From Cliona cf. orientalis (taxonomy: Eukaryota > Porifera > Demospongiae > Clionaida > Clionaidae), in assembly GCA_963930775.1 (NCBI GenBank), contig OZ005695.1, positions 1,984,001 through 2,048,000 on the forward strand: 64,000 nt of DNA. Direction: 5' to 3'. Each line of letters starts with the position of its first letter. Within the stretch, counting starts at the first letter, position 1. Shown one piece after another: positions 20,015-31,831 of the stretch. The translations under genes and the position numbers were made by a program. The notes beneath the pieces are model-generated. The model did no database searches. It worked only from the letters and a program-made list of their open reading frames with translations, and had not been told where the DNA came from.

Positions 20015-21481
20015 AGTGAAGTTTATTATCAGAGTCCTTTATATCTTCAGCTATAGTTGTATTTGATCACCTAGGTCATTTAATTTAACTTTTCTCAATT
20101 TCATAAGTATACCGTGTAATGTAATTTGATCATTAATTGTTTATCCAATCAATTTGTCAACATTAATTAATTTAGCTACTGGTCAGGGTTTCATCTAGCG
20201 ACAAAAAATGGGGGTGGAAGGACTGAATCAGATATACTAATGTGCGTTTATAGCATGCCAAGTTCTGATCCTTGTATGGGATGAGAGTTTCTTTTTTAGG
20301 AGATTTTATTTAAATCCTCCAGATCACTTCAGGTGTTGAATAAGAAAACTAGAGGTTTGATCTTTGGACTCACTGCAATTATTAATTAAAAGCTTCCCCT
20401 GTCCCCCCCCCCCCCCCCCCCCCCCACCCCCCCACTGGATGAAACCATACTGATATTTGCTATGAAACACTCAACCATATCCCCAATAGCTGCAGAGCAG
20501 TGTTACAGTAATGGTGCATGTGATAAAAGGTCGCCACCGATTTTCAAGTCCCAGAAAGGCTCCAGCAAGGCCCTGAGTTTTTTCATAATTACCTCATGAC
20601 AATCATAACCACAGAAGATTACTAGGGATAATAATTAATTTTTGTCTGTCCACTGTATATAATTATATATATTCTTGATGTTATTATCATGAAAGTACTA
20701 TTAAAGTTTACACACAATAATTATTGACAATAATAATTGTGAACATAATAATGTATAGACCTGACAGTGTATGGAATGTGTGTGGGCAGCAGTGTTTGTA
20801 GTACTGAAGCCATATAAGTCAAAGAATGCCGACAACAGCTAAAATTGCCACATAATCGCCTTCTTGCAGGTCCCAATGCGTATAATAACTGACTTGACAA
20901 TGTTATTGACCTGTGGGGGTAGCAGCTCAGGGAAAGCATCTTAACTTATAGCTAGCTATGTGCACTAGCTGTGGGTTACATATTATAGATGGATGATTAG
21001 CTGATGGAGTCATGTAGTTGTGTGTCAATACCATGCACTGTTATCATTGACAGCACTCTTGTAGACATGGTCCAAGAATCCTGTCTTTAATGGACAAGAA
21101 TATTAATGCACCATTCTTCCTCTGATCCTTGGTAATCCCCTGGGGATCTCCCTTTTTAATAGCTTAGTATGGGTGCCAGCCCCTCCGCACAAAGGCGCAG
21201 CGCATTGATTATCCGTGGTCTACGGTACCGTATGTTACTAAAATTAATAGCGATTTTAAGTGTGCCCTGTGTGTCGCGTATACCTATATAAGCCTCGATA
21301 TCGCGAATTCGATTATTCTCGGTGATTCCGATTGAATTACCCAATAATAAACAACCAAGGAAATCATTGGATCATAGGATTTCGTTGGACTTTCCCGAAT
21401 CATCCCGATCGACGTCGACAGGCGGCGGCTCAGACGCATACGCTGCTGATCCCAGCTACGTATAATATACCCACACTGATC
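20015..21481. other. Intergenic region between UNC13-like pseudogene and unit B
   Basis: The first part (to about 20110) is the 3' flank of the UNC13-like copy and matches flanks at about 31850 and 41745 (CAGAGTCCTTTAT, CCTAGGTCATT). A C-run lies at about 20403-20438. GGTTTCATC at 20188 is inverted near 20440, suggesting a small decayed MITE. The last 150 bases resemble the DNA upstream of unit D (CATCCCGATCGA) and probably hold the promoter and 5' leader of B. Confidence 0.45.
21285..21292 (+). promoter_or_regulatory. Candidate TATA box of unit B
   Basis: TATATAAG about 190 bases before the chosen ATG of unit B. It is the only TATA-like string in the conserved upstream block. No initiator or transcript evidence is available, so this is weak. 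Confidence 0.2.
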
Positions 21482-24400
21482 ATGGATGATGAAATTTCAA
21501 GTTGTTTGGTCTGTATCAAAGAAAAATATCGCAATATAAGTTCTTACCACACAAAACAGTATCCATGTCACTTGAAGATCGTTAATGTACATGGATTGGA
21601 ATTGTTGGAGTCGGCGTTAGAAAAGGAATCAGGCATCTCAGGAGAGGTCAGGCAGGTTCGTATACCGTACAATCGCCTATTTGACCCAATATACGGTGAA
21701 ATAACATTAAGACCAAATTGTACGGCTCCTCGAAAAGTGATACTAATCCAAGGTGAAGCTGCTATGGGAAAAACGATGCTATGTATGTCAATTGTGGAGG
21801 AGTGGGCTAGTGGAAAGCTATTTCAGGAATTTCAACTTGTGCTTTTATTGCCTCTCAGTTTTAGGAATGTAGCTTCAGCTAGTTCTCTTTCAGGGTTGCT
21901 CAATGTGTTGTATGCTGATTTCAAAGATGATACTAGCTCCAAAGTGGCTAAGTACTTAACTGAGAAAAAGAGTCATTACAATACTTTACTTATTGCTGAT
22001 GGGTGGGAAGAGCTTCAGGCCTCCCAGTGCCAAGCAGGATCATTTTTACACTCTCTTCTTTTTAGCAGTGACATCATACCCACTTTATCTACCACATGTA
22101 CAGTTCTTATAACCTCCAGACCAGGCTGCCGCAAAGTTCAAATGTTATTAAATATTATGCAGTCAGCAAATGATCGTTTAATTACTTTGACTGGATTTGA
22201 CAGAAGAGCCGTTGAATCCGTAGTCCAGTCTGAGTTTACTGGTGACTTAAGGAGAATCCGTTACCTCACAGCACAGCTGAATGATAACCCATTAGTTGCA
22301 AATGCGTGTAGTACTCCTCTCAATCTTGCTATAGTATGTCGAACTAGTGATGCTGAATCCCTACCAGATACCATGACGAAGTTGTATTCAAAGTTGATTT
22401 GGACACTTATTTCAGCTAGCATAACACATCCTCACGAGAATCAATTTTCTAGCCATCATGATCTTCCTGAGGAGCTGCAGCAGTCATGGTGGCAAGTATG
22501 TGAACTAGCTTTCAGGAATGTTGAGAAGGGTCACAACAATTTTCCTCTTTCAGATGCAGCATTTTCTTCATCTAAATTAAATGAAATCTCATGTTTTGGT
22601 TTAACTAAGCCAATAGCAGAAACTGAAGATACTCTATCCTTTTCTTTCATTCATCCTTGCTTTGAAGAGTATCTTGCTGCTCTACATCTTGCAAAGCAGC
22701 CAAAAGAAGCACAGTTTAAATTCATGCATGAATTGGTAGCCTGGCCCAATGAAGAGGACAAAAATAAAATGGCTATTACATTCTGGCACTTTTTCGTCAG
22801 TAACTATGCACATGAGGTAGCCAACTTGAATCCTGATGTTATTGATCAAGTTTTGAAGCTTTTATTAGCAGCCTATAGCACTACCAAACAAGAGTACTTC
22901 ATGGATCTTTGCCATTTGTCTTATGAAGCAAAGTGTGATGTAGTCAATCAGAAGGTAATTGAAGCTATCAGCATCATGGGTACTGGAGTATTAAGGTTTG
23001 GCCAGTCACGTGATGTGTATGACTTCAATTCCATGGTGTATATGCTTCAAAATGTAACACAAGAGAGTGAAGTGGAGATCAACTTTCAAGACTGCATTCT
23101 GAGACCTGAACATGTAAATCACCTAGCAAATGCTTTGTGTGAAAAATCTAGCATTATTCAGATCAAAGGTCTTAATATGAGCGGCAACAGGCTCAGTAAT
23201 TCACTAGCGGTTGATTTCTTTAACAAAGGTGCTACTGCTCTTAAATCCTTAAAGGTCCTTATCCTCCGTAACTGTGACATTGGGACAACCTTGGATATCA
23301 AAGCGATGCTGTCTGCATTAACAGAGTCCACTTCTCCAACACTAACTCACTTTGATCTATCATTTAATCGCATATCAATTTCCTTTTTACAAGTTCTGCA
23401 ACAGCATCTTGAATCTTATGGCACATTTGAAAGCCTACAAAGTTTAGGTCTAAAGGGATCATTAAACAATGATGTGACAACGAGTTTTTTGGCAAATTTC
23501 AGTGATGCACTCTCATCGAAATGTAAATGTCTCCGACGACTTGACCTATCGGAAAACTATTTGGGTGAACCTGGAAATCCAGATTTAAGCAAAGTGATCT
23601 CACAACTCCTTAATCTTAGAAGAGACTTCAACCTGTGCTTAAATGACGAGTACATGTCTGAGGTTCACAATGAATTTGTATGTGTTATGGAAGAATCAAT
23701 AAAAAAGAAAGGAATAATAAATCATACTATTGCTCATGGAGTGATTGTTGGTCCTGGGCGCTCAGGTAAAAACACCTTGATGAGTCGTTTGATGGGAAAT
23801 GGACCGCCCAAGTCTGATACCCTTTCACCTAGTACCGGAGTATTGGAAAATATCGTTAAAGTTGAAGTGAAAAAGCTAAGTACAGTGGCCGCTGCTGTTA
23901 ATAATTTAGAATGGATAAAGCTGCAGTATGATGAAGAGGCGCTTGAACTAATTATGACCACAGCAAGGCATCACTCCGCTACAACCACTATATCAAAACC
24001 GATTGTGCCCAAGTATATCATTAAGGAGCAAACAGAAAGCCCTATATTAACTAGCACTAAGTCACCTATTCCTTCTAAACCCCTTCAAGTTGGTGATCCT
24101 AAACAGATGAAATATAAGATTATGGAATTTTTCAAGAAATTAAGATTTAAAATACGAAAATTTCAAGATCCTGTGGGTAAAATTCAAGAAAAAGGAAAGA
24201 GTGCAATTGTGTACACACCAGATGTTGAGCCTGTGGATATTTTTAAACAGGCAGTGAAGCTACGAGGCATGGATGCTCTACAAGAGCACCTTGAATCATC
24301 GTGGTCCCTATACCTCACCAACACAGGGGGACAGATTGAGTTTCAGGAGCATCTTCCCCTCCTTGTTTGTGGGCCATCAATCTTTTTTGTTACATTCCCT

Positions 24401-27400
24401 CTTCATTATGATCTTAATGAGCCTTATGATGTTTGTTACGAGTATCCAGATAGTCAAGTGGAGACCTACAAATCACCAGGAACTTTGTTGCAGGAACTAC
24501 TCCAAACACTTGCAACCATCAGTGCTTCTCACTTTACAAGTGGTCAGCAGAAAGATTCTGAGGCAAGAATAAAACCCAAAGTTTTCTTTGTTGGTACACA
24601 TAAAGACTGCCTACCAGCAAATAGTGCAGAAGAGATCATCCAAAGGAAGGATGAACTGCTTCAAAGTTGTGTAAGACAAACTGCTCTTTTTGATCAAGAT
24701 GCAATTCAGTTTGCTGAGCATCCTAAACAGTTAATATTTGCAGTCAATAATCTTTCACATGATGAGAGCGAATTTCAGAAAATACGATCAGCTGTACAGA
24801 CAACTGTTGAAAGAGATGAGTTTACAATTGAGTGCCCTTCATCATGGCTTATATTGAGCCTAATTCTCAGAGCAAAACACAAATCTGATCGGGTCTTGAC
24901 CTTTGATAAGTGTTTTAGTATTGCCCGGGAATGTGGGATATCGGATCGTAAAGAGTTGACTCAAGCACTATCATTCATTCACTCAAGGCTTGGACTTGTA
25001 CGATACTTTGATGTGAAAGATCTGAATACGCTTGTGGTGATTGATCCTCAAGTGCTGTTTGACAAGATCACGGATCTCATAGTCAAAACATTCACAATTG
25101 AAAATGTCGGCATTAAGAAAACAGAAGATTTTTGTCGGAGGGGGATCATTCTTGTGACAGATATGCAAAATATTAGCAATAAAGATAATGAAAAAGGCTC
25201 TGATTCACCGCTGCCATTTATATGGCTGACAAATCTATTGAACTACCTCAGAATAGCTGCCTTATTCAAAGACAGAGATGGTGATAAATATTTCTTTCCA
25301 TCAGCACTTTGCCATGCACCCAAATATCAATGTAATCCACCTCGTGCATATTTATGGCCTTCATTGCTAATTGGATTCAAGAGTGGCTTCTGCCCTCGCG
25401 GAATTCCAGGGGCGCTGATCAAGTATCTCATGACAAACGAAATGAGGTCGAAAAGACATTGGAATATTATTCCAAATAAGATATTCAAAAATGAAGTTTC
25501 CTTTGCTATCCAAGCACATGGAAATATTACTCTGAGAATTCTACCTACTCATTTGGAAATCAGCTATTACTCTGAAGCGGAAGTAGTATCTGAAGAAGAC
25601 TCAAACAAAGATCAGCTAATGAAAGAAGATGAACTAATGAAAAAAACTTGTGAAATGGCGTATATGCAAATCAAGAAGGCCATGAGCACCGTCACTAGTC
25701 AGTGCATGGAGTGCAGCTACTTCTTTGGCTTTTACTGCACAATACCTACATGTCAAGCTCATAGGCATCCAGCTCTACTAGAATGGGATGGAAAAAAACC
25801 ATTTAAGGTAGTATGTAAGGTTGCAAACAAACGTGGAAATCTACCAAAGGGCTATGAAATTTGGAATCTCCAAAAAAAACGAAAACCAGGTAAATAATTA
25901 TAATAACATAATACATATTAATAGTTAGCTGTTTGAGCTCACTACATTCTTATAGGAAAAGCACAATTGGATAAAGTGATTGATGGTGATGGCCATGGAG
26001 TTCTTAAGCACCTTGGTCAGATTGCTGATTCAATGACTGAGTGGGAAGGTCGGATTTCTGATGAACTCAAACTCACACCAGCTGATGTTGCAAGCATACA
26101 TACAAAGCACCCAAGAAATCTTAAACTACAATCGTAAGAGATCTGTTGGATGACATTCTTTCTGCATGAATTGTTGATTTAGCCCATTTTGTAACCAATT
26201 ACGTATTGTTTTGCATTCTTCTATAATTCTTTAGAAGAGAAGCTTTATACATATGGAAACGAAAGCTTGGTTCTGAGGCTACCTATCAGAAATTGATCCA
26301 AATCTTTGAACGAGCTGACTTTCAAAATTGTGCAGAAATGGTCAGAAATATTACATGTGAAGATAGAAGTGAAGTAGATGATTCCAGTTCTAGTGATTAT
26401 GATGAACCTATACCCCAACCAGAGACATATCCAAATGTACAATCAAATTTCCGACCATTACCCAAACTATCAAGACGTGTCTCATCATGTGATGAATACT
26501 TACTGATAAATCCAGCCACTGCTACCAAGCTTCCAAAAGGTGATTATGTTGTTGATTATAATATGAAAACTTGTTGATAATTATTATGCATTAATTTTTT
26601 TAAATTAGGTCACGTACATGATCAGAAAGTACTGGAGTCACATGATATTTCCATTGTACCCATGATATCATCTAAGCACAAGGTGAATAAAGTTTCTGTA
26701 CTATTCTTATAATTATAATATTATACTTATTATAGTATGCCACAAGCAGAATTTTATTCAGAGCAAAAGGTTAATGTTTATCCTACACTTGTAGCCAACA
26801 GCTGCAACTCCTGTCCCACCACCCAAAACAGAAGCATCTCCAAATTATCCAATCTGTATTGGATTGTATGATTATTCTTCAAAAGAAAGTCAAGATTTGA
26901 GCTTTATGAAAGGTGATTTGATGTACATTATCAATGATAAGGAAGGTAAGTGGTGGTTTGCACGCAATAAGGATAGTGGAGAAGAGGGCTACATTCCCAG
27001 CAACTTTGTAGCTGCTGCGTACAAGAGTGATTATACTGCAAAGTAAGTTGGGCTGCCTGAATGTGCCCGGGTGGATTATTATCCCCCTTTCCCTCCATCT
27101 CTTTTTCTTCTCTCTTATAGATGGTTCTTTGGAATAATGAAACGTGTGGCTGCTGAAAAGCTACTTATGCAAAAATGTAATAGTTATGGGTCATATCTTA
27201 TCCGACAAAGTGAAAGTGGAAAAAATATTTATGCACTCTCTGTTAGAGATAGGGATCAAGTTAAGCACTATGGGATTAGAAAATGGAGAATTCTTTATCA
27301 CTATGCGTTCCAGATTCAAAACTCTTCAAGACCTAGTAACCCACTATCAACAGGAAGCTGATGGACTTTGTATCAATCTCAAGAGGCCCTGTGTTTTTCC

Positions 27401-28271
27401 TACTGATATTTCAGGAAAAGGTATTGATGAATGGCAAATTGATAGAAGTGATATAAGACTCCTTAGGAAACTAACGTCTCATAATTTAACTGAAGTGTGG
27501 GAGGGTGTATGGAATAACACTACACCAGTTGCAGTTAAGAAACTCAAACCAAATCAAAACATGACTGTAGATGAATTTTTGCAATCAGCAAATCTGATGA
27601 AGAAATTACTACACCCCAAGCTTGTTCACCTCTATGGTCTTTGTTCAACCGAAGAGCCTGTATTCATTATCACTGAGCCCATAAAGCATGGGAGCTTGCT
27701 AGATATCTTGGGTGGTAAGGGGAAGTCACTAGGACTTCCCCAGCTAATTCGCATGGCTGAACAAGTGGCAGCAGGAATGGCCTATCTTGAGGAGAATAAT
27801 ATCGTTCACAGGGATTTACGAGCCAACAATATCTTGGTTGGAGAAGGTCTAATCTGCAAATTAGCCAACTTTGAACTAGCTCGAGTAACGCATAAGGGTG
27901 TCTATGATGGTCAAAAAGGGGAAAAGATTGCTATCAAATGGACAGCACCAGAGGCTCTCCTACATAATAGGTTCAGCATCAAGTCAGATGTTTGGTCATT
28001 TGGGATTGTTTTTTATGAAATCATCACTTGTGGTAAACCACCCTATTTTAGCATGACCGATGCTGAGGTGGAGCAGCAAATACGACACGGCTACCATATG
28101 CCCCGACCTATAGGATGTCAAGGCAAGCTCTATGATATCATGCTCAACTGCTGGCAAGTTGAGCCTGCTAACCGACCCACATTTGAGACCCTCCAGCAGG
28201 CACTAACATTGTATAATTATAATGTGAAGCATAATGTGAAGGAACAATGGACATTGCCAAAACATTTATGA
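21482..28271 (+). CDS. Unit B: NACHT-LRR-Roc/COR-Death-SH3-SH2-pseudokinase gene, SH2 frameshift
   Basis: Exons 21482-25889, 25956-26133, 26235-26539, 26609-26682, 26795-27042 and 27121-28271. The ATG (MDDEISSCL) is chosen because it is conserved with unit D, although the frame is open 50 codons further upstream. In exon 1: leader 1-85, NACHT with Walker A GEAAMGKT (91-98), Walker B LLIADGWEEL (~173) and TSRPG (~211), LRRs ~590-750, a second P-loop GPGRSGKN (~758), switch NTGGQ (~946), VGTHKD (~1037), a COR-like part and a Cys/His module (CMECSYFFGFYC). Then come Death, PVPPPK, SH3, SH2 and kinase. SH2 starts in one frame (SYGSYLIRQSES) and continues in another from about 27280 (GEFFIT), a net one-base shift. 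The kinase keeps HRD (27807-27815) but has NFE (27867-27875). Probably a cytosolic sensor and signalling protein (inference). Confidence 0.85.
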
Positions 28272-28545
28272 ACAAAAAGGTGTGTCAGTTATATAACATT
28301 TTGTGTGGTCACTCGTACTTTCCTCAAGATATTTTTGTATATTCATGTCACTATTACTCCACCAGATCTCACCATATGGTTCTTAGTCGGCCTCTTGCAC
28401 ACACTAATTCATTTTTACATTCATTTGTACCCAATTTTATTTCTTTGTGGAACAGTCTGTCTGCAGAACAAGTATCTGCTCCATCACTACATGCATTTAA
28501 GAGATTAGTATGTCTGCTTCTTGAAAAAAAGAAACTACCCGGTAA
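28262..28545 (+). mobile_element. LINE reverse-transcriptase C-terminal fragment
   Basis: The frame reads CQLYNILCGHSYFPQDIF, then PLAHTNSFLHSFVPNFISLW and NSLSAEQVSAPSLHAFKRLV. The pattern of Arg/Pro, a segment of the type NSFLHSFVPNFI, then WNSL, then PSLHAFK is the usual extreme C-terminus of non-LTR retrotransposon ORF2 proteins. Only about 90 residues remain. It starts next to the stop of unit B and ends just before the UNC13-like exons, so it may have come in at the junction of the duplicated block. The clade cannot be told from so little. Confidence 0.65.
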
Positions 28546-28601
28546 GTTAAGAGCCTCAGCTGGTTTGAGAGGTGCAATACAGTTCCTCAGTGGATCCTAG
28601 T

Positions 28602-31345
28602 TGCCATCGAAAAATGCAAAACTTGCATAAAAAATTCTGTTGCCGACGATGAGCCTATCCCTGTCACTAGCTGTGTCAAGTTCTCCCGCTCAGCTTTTCA
28701 TACTGAAGGATTCCTGCGTAAATTAGGAAGTTTTTGGAAGAATCTTGAGTGGCCTGAGCCTCTTATGTCGTCTTGTTATGCTGTAATGATAGTGAATGGA
28801 ATAGCTGAATGCAGTGGGTACTATGTGTCTGAATGTGGAAAGAGGCTGGGCTGTATTGAAGAGCATTTTGATGAGGAGAAAGTCAGCCAGAAGGTATCTG
28901 GACTACTACTATGCATATGTATACTGCTGCTATCTATTTTCTTCCTCTCCCTCCCTCCTCTCTCTTTCTCACTCTCTCTCCCTCCCCTCCCACTTCCCCC
29001 AAACAATGCAGCTATGTATATTCCTGAACAATGTGAATCATATTTGCAGTATAGTTTCTGAGTGTTCCGAGTGGTTAAATCTAAACCCCCTTTATGACTG
29101 GTTGGACGAAAAGCAGAAGATTGGAAAAAAGTGCAGGAGTGTGGTGGAGAAAATAATCCAAGAAAATCACGAAGCTATGTGCAGTTGCATAATAAGCAGT
29201 ATTACATCAGAAATAACAAAGACGGTATAATAATATTATTATTATACTAGTTTTACTGCAATTATGCTTGAGCTATCCTAGCTTGTATTATTATATTCTA
29301 CAACCCACAGATAGTTCCCAATATTCAACAACTACTGCAGAAAATGGTTCAAGACCAAAAATCAGCTAATGTTGTGAATGTAAGTGGATGTAGTAATGGC
29401 TCTGTGGCATATTGGCATGGTACAAGTATGTATATTATAGCACTATCTGGAATGTCACAATATCACGTCATATGTGGAGGTCAATAATCAACCACTTGCT
29501 CATGTGTTTGTTTTACTGTGTAGCAATCAGATACTACAGCTACTGTATTCTGTGCACCACTGCTGGACTACCTCACCGATTATCTGACCACCTTCACTAG
29601 CTGTTTGGACCCGCCAATAGCCAGTGGGTGAGTTCACTGATAATAGCATTATTATTTGATCATAACTAGCGCACGTCTTTGGAGAATGAGTAAGCTTAAC
29701 TTAGGTCATTAATTTTGGACAAGCACTACTCTTGGACTATGTATAATGCTATACATATATACTGGTCAGTATATACTTTTGTGCACAAAATATCATATTG
29801 TAACAGTATTTTTCACACTCACTTGATGCATTTTGTTGTAGTATCCTGCTATACTTGTGGGAAGCTTCAGTGGATTCAGTGGAGAAGTGTGCTGATGAGA
29901 TCCCGCGGAGAAAGGGCAGAGACTCCACCCATCTCTACTATAAGCTTTTTATGGCGCTGAGTTTGCTGAGGGAATTCTTCTACTGTGGTGGAAAGGGCAT
30001 TCAAAAGGAACAGCTGGATACCAAGAAATTTGAGGTTTGTTGCTTCTAGTATGGTTAAATGCTGATAGTGATTTAATGTATCATCAAGCTATAAAGTAGC
30101 TAATTTTAATGGCTAATTGCCTATTATTTTTTATATTGGACTCGACTGAGTTTTGTGAATGTAGCTAGACTCTAATGAAGACTATCTCCATCATAATGTC
30201 ATTGCAGAAGCTCCACTCGAGACTATACATCCTCAGTAAATCCACAGAAGACTTGGTGTCTCAGTATCTCTCTGACTTGGCTCAACTCCAGCCCAGAGAT
30301 GACGATGGAGGAGGAGGAGGAGGAGGAGAAGAGAAGGAGACATTTGGGATGCTCCACTTTTCTGTGGCCTATCTCAAGGATAGATCTACCCTTGAGGTTG
30401 ATGTCATACAAGCAGTGGACTTGCCTGCTTTAGACCGTGATGGTATGTTAGCTATTTGCATTGCATTACTACTCATAATTTTTTGGTAAATACTTAATAC
30501 TGTATATACTCATGCATTTGGGTTTATTAGTGGCCGCCGCCAGTAGCAATTTACTTTTCTGTGGTTATGAGGTAATTATGGTGTAGTATTATGATGAAAC
30601 CTATGGTGTAATCTCTATGAGATAATTATGAGAAAAGTTAGGGCCTCAATGGATCCTTTCTGAGACTTGAAAATTGGCAAGTATGTAGAATAGATTAAAA
30701 ACTGATTGCTACTCTCTCTGATAAGTACCGCTGGCCGAAGTTCACGCATTCTCTTAGCTGACGTAATCCTGTGGATAAATCCTTGTGCCATGCTGCGAAC
30801 AATCTGATGCTTGGAAGCTGTACGGTGCTATCGAGTTCATCTGCTCTCCTGTGATTGAAGCATTGAAACTTGTCACTATTGAGAACAAGAGTCACTCCAT
30901 CTCTGCGATTGAATTGAGGCGCTGGCATTGATGTGGCTTGTAGACTGTGCACGCACTATGTTGACGACCATTACCATATTATACACCATAAGAACTATGC
31001 AGCTACTGGAGATGTGGTCAAGGTTTCATTAATTTTAAAAGCAATTGGTTTTATCTGTCCATAGATTATCTATGATCTGTCTATCTGTCATCTAAAGGAG
31101 ATGGGTGGGATAATTCAAAGCCGATGCATCTATGTGCTTAACATTATGTGATGACGTGTGATTCATTAATTTGTCCTTGTAGGCTCGAGTGATCCTTATG
31201 TGAAAGTGTCGCTAATGCCTTCGTGGATATTCCGCAATGCATCCAAAAAAACCAAGGTGTATAAGAACACAACCAAACCATTGATTGATGAAGAAATGAA
31301 CATGTAAGTCATAATTATTATTATTATGTGGGTGTGTGTATATGT

Positions 31346-31377
<32 letters not shown>

Positions 31378-31831
31378 GGGGGGGTTGGATTGATGTATTG
31401 GCAATTTGCAGTGGCCATGGCATTAATTAGGGGTTAGGGGCAAAACATTACCCCCTCACTTTTTATGATAGGCTTAAACCCTTCATTCATCATTTTGCAG
31501 ACAAGCTTCGGAAGAGAAGTTAAATAGTGAGAACACTATGCTCTTATTCACAGTTTTTGATTGGGATCTAGTGAAAGAGGATGACTTTGCTGGGATGTGC
31601 ATTGTGCCTTGTAAAGATATACCAAGGCTACAGGGAACTGATGCTGAACAACAGAGAGCCATGATTTTGGAAGTAGATGCTCCACAAAGAAAAGTTTTCA
31701 GATTATCACTTTTTCATCCTCCTGGAAAAGCTGCATCACCCATCCGAGCTGAACTGGAATCCAGAGCTAAACTTAATGACTCAAAAGCAAAGCAAGTCAT
31801 CGAAGCAGTGCCATTGCCAAATCCAAGATGA
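28602..31831 (+). CDS. UNC13/BAIAP3-like protein, 3' half (MUN-type helices + C2), open copy
   Basis: Exons 28602-28893, 29012-29224, 29311-29379, 29524-29627, 29842-30034, 30208-30442, 31183-31303 and 31501-31831. All have GT-AG introns, matching phases and no stop. The protein has FWKNLEWPEP and the following helix, LCIFLNNVNHICSIV, a QSDTTATVFCAPLLDYLTDY segment, LLYLWEASVDSVEKCADEIP, LHSRLYILSKSTEDLVSQYL, an acidic Gly/Glu linker, and a C2 domain with Asp ligands in DLPALDRDGSSDPYVKV and FDWDLVKEDDFAG. This order matches the C-terminal third of UNC13D/BAIAP3 proteins, which tether and prime vesicles at the plasma membrane. The N-terminal C2 and the earlier MUN part are missing, because a LINE scrap abuts the first exon. 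It is thus a truncated duplicate, though it could still be transcribed. Confidence 0.7.
30443..31182 (+). other. Long intron of UNC13-like copy 2
   Basis: Sequence between the two C2 exons, longer than the 298-base intron of copy 1, with an extra ~470-base piece (about 30560-31040). No gene is supported inside it. An 85-residue minus-strand frame is unrecognised. Confidence 0.4.

Noticed and set aside
21332-21481. Start of unit B 50 codons further upstream
   Set aside because: The extension is not conserved in unit D, whose frame upstream of the common MDDE start differs.
23734-23961. 75-residue minus-strand frame repeated in all receptor copies (also at 35400, 44667, 61382)
   Set aside because: It is the antisense shadow of the conserved second P-loop region. 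Its conservation follows from the sense-strand protein.
24273-24572. 99-residue + strand frame (also at 35936, 45203, 61927)
   Set aside because: Out-of-frame shadow inside the Roc-like GTPase coding sequence.
28305-28508. Small gene after unit B
   Set aside because: Another frame of the same stretch matches the C-terminus of LINE reverse transcriptases. This frame is its shadow.
30695-30952. 85-residue minus-strand frame in an UNC13-like intron
   Set aside because: No homology, no conservation in the sister copy and no splice context.
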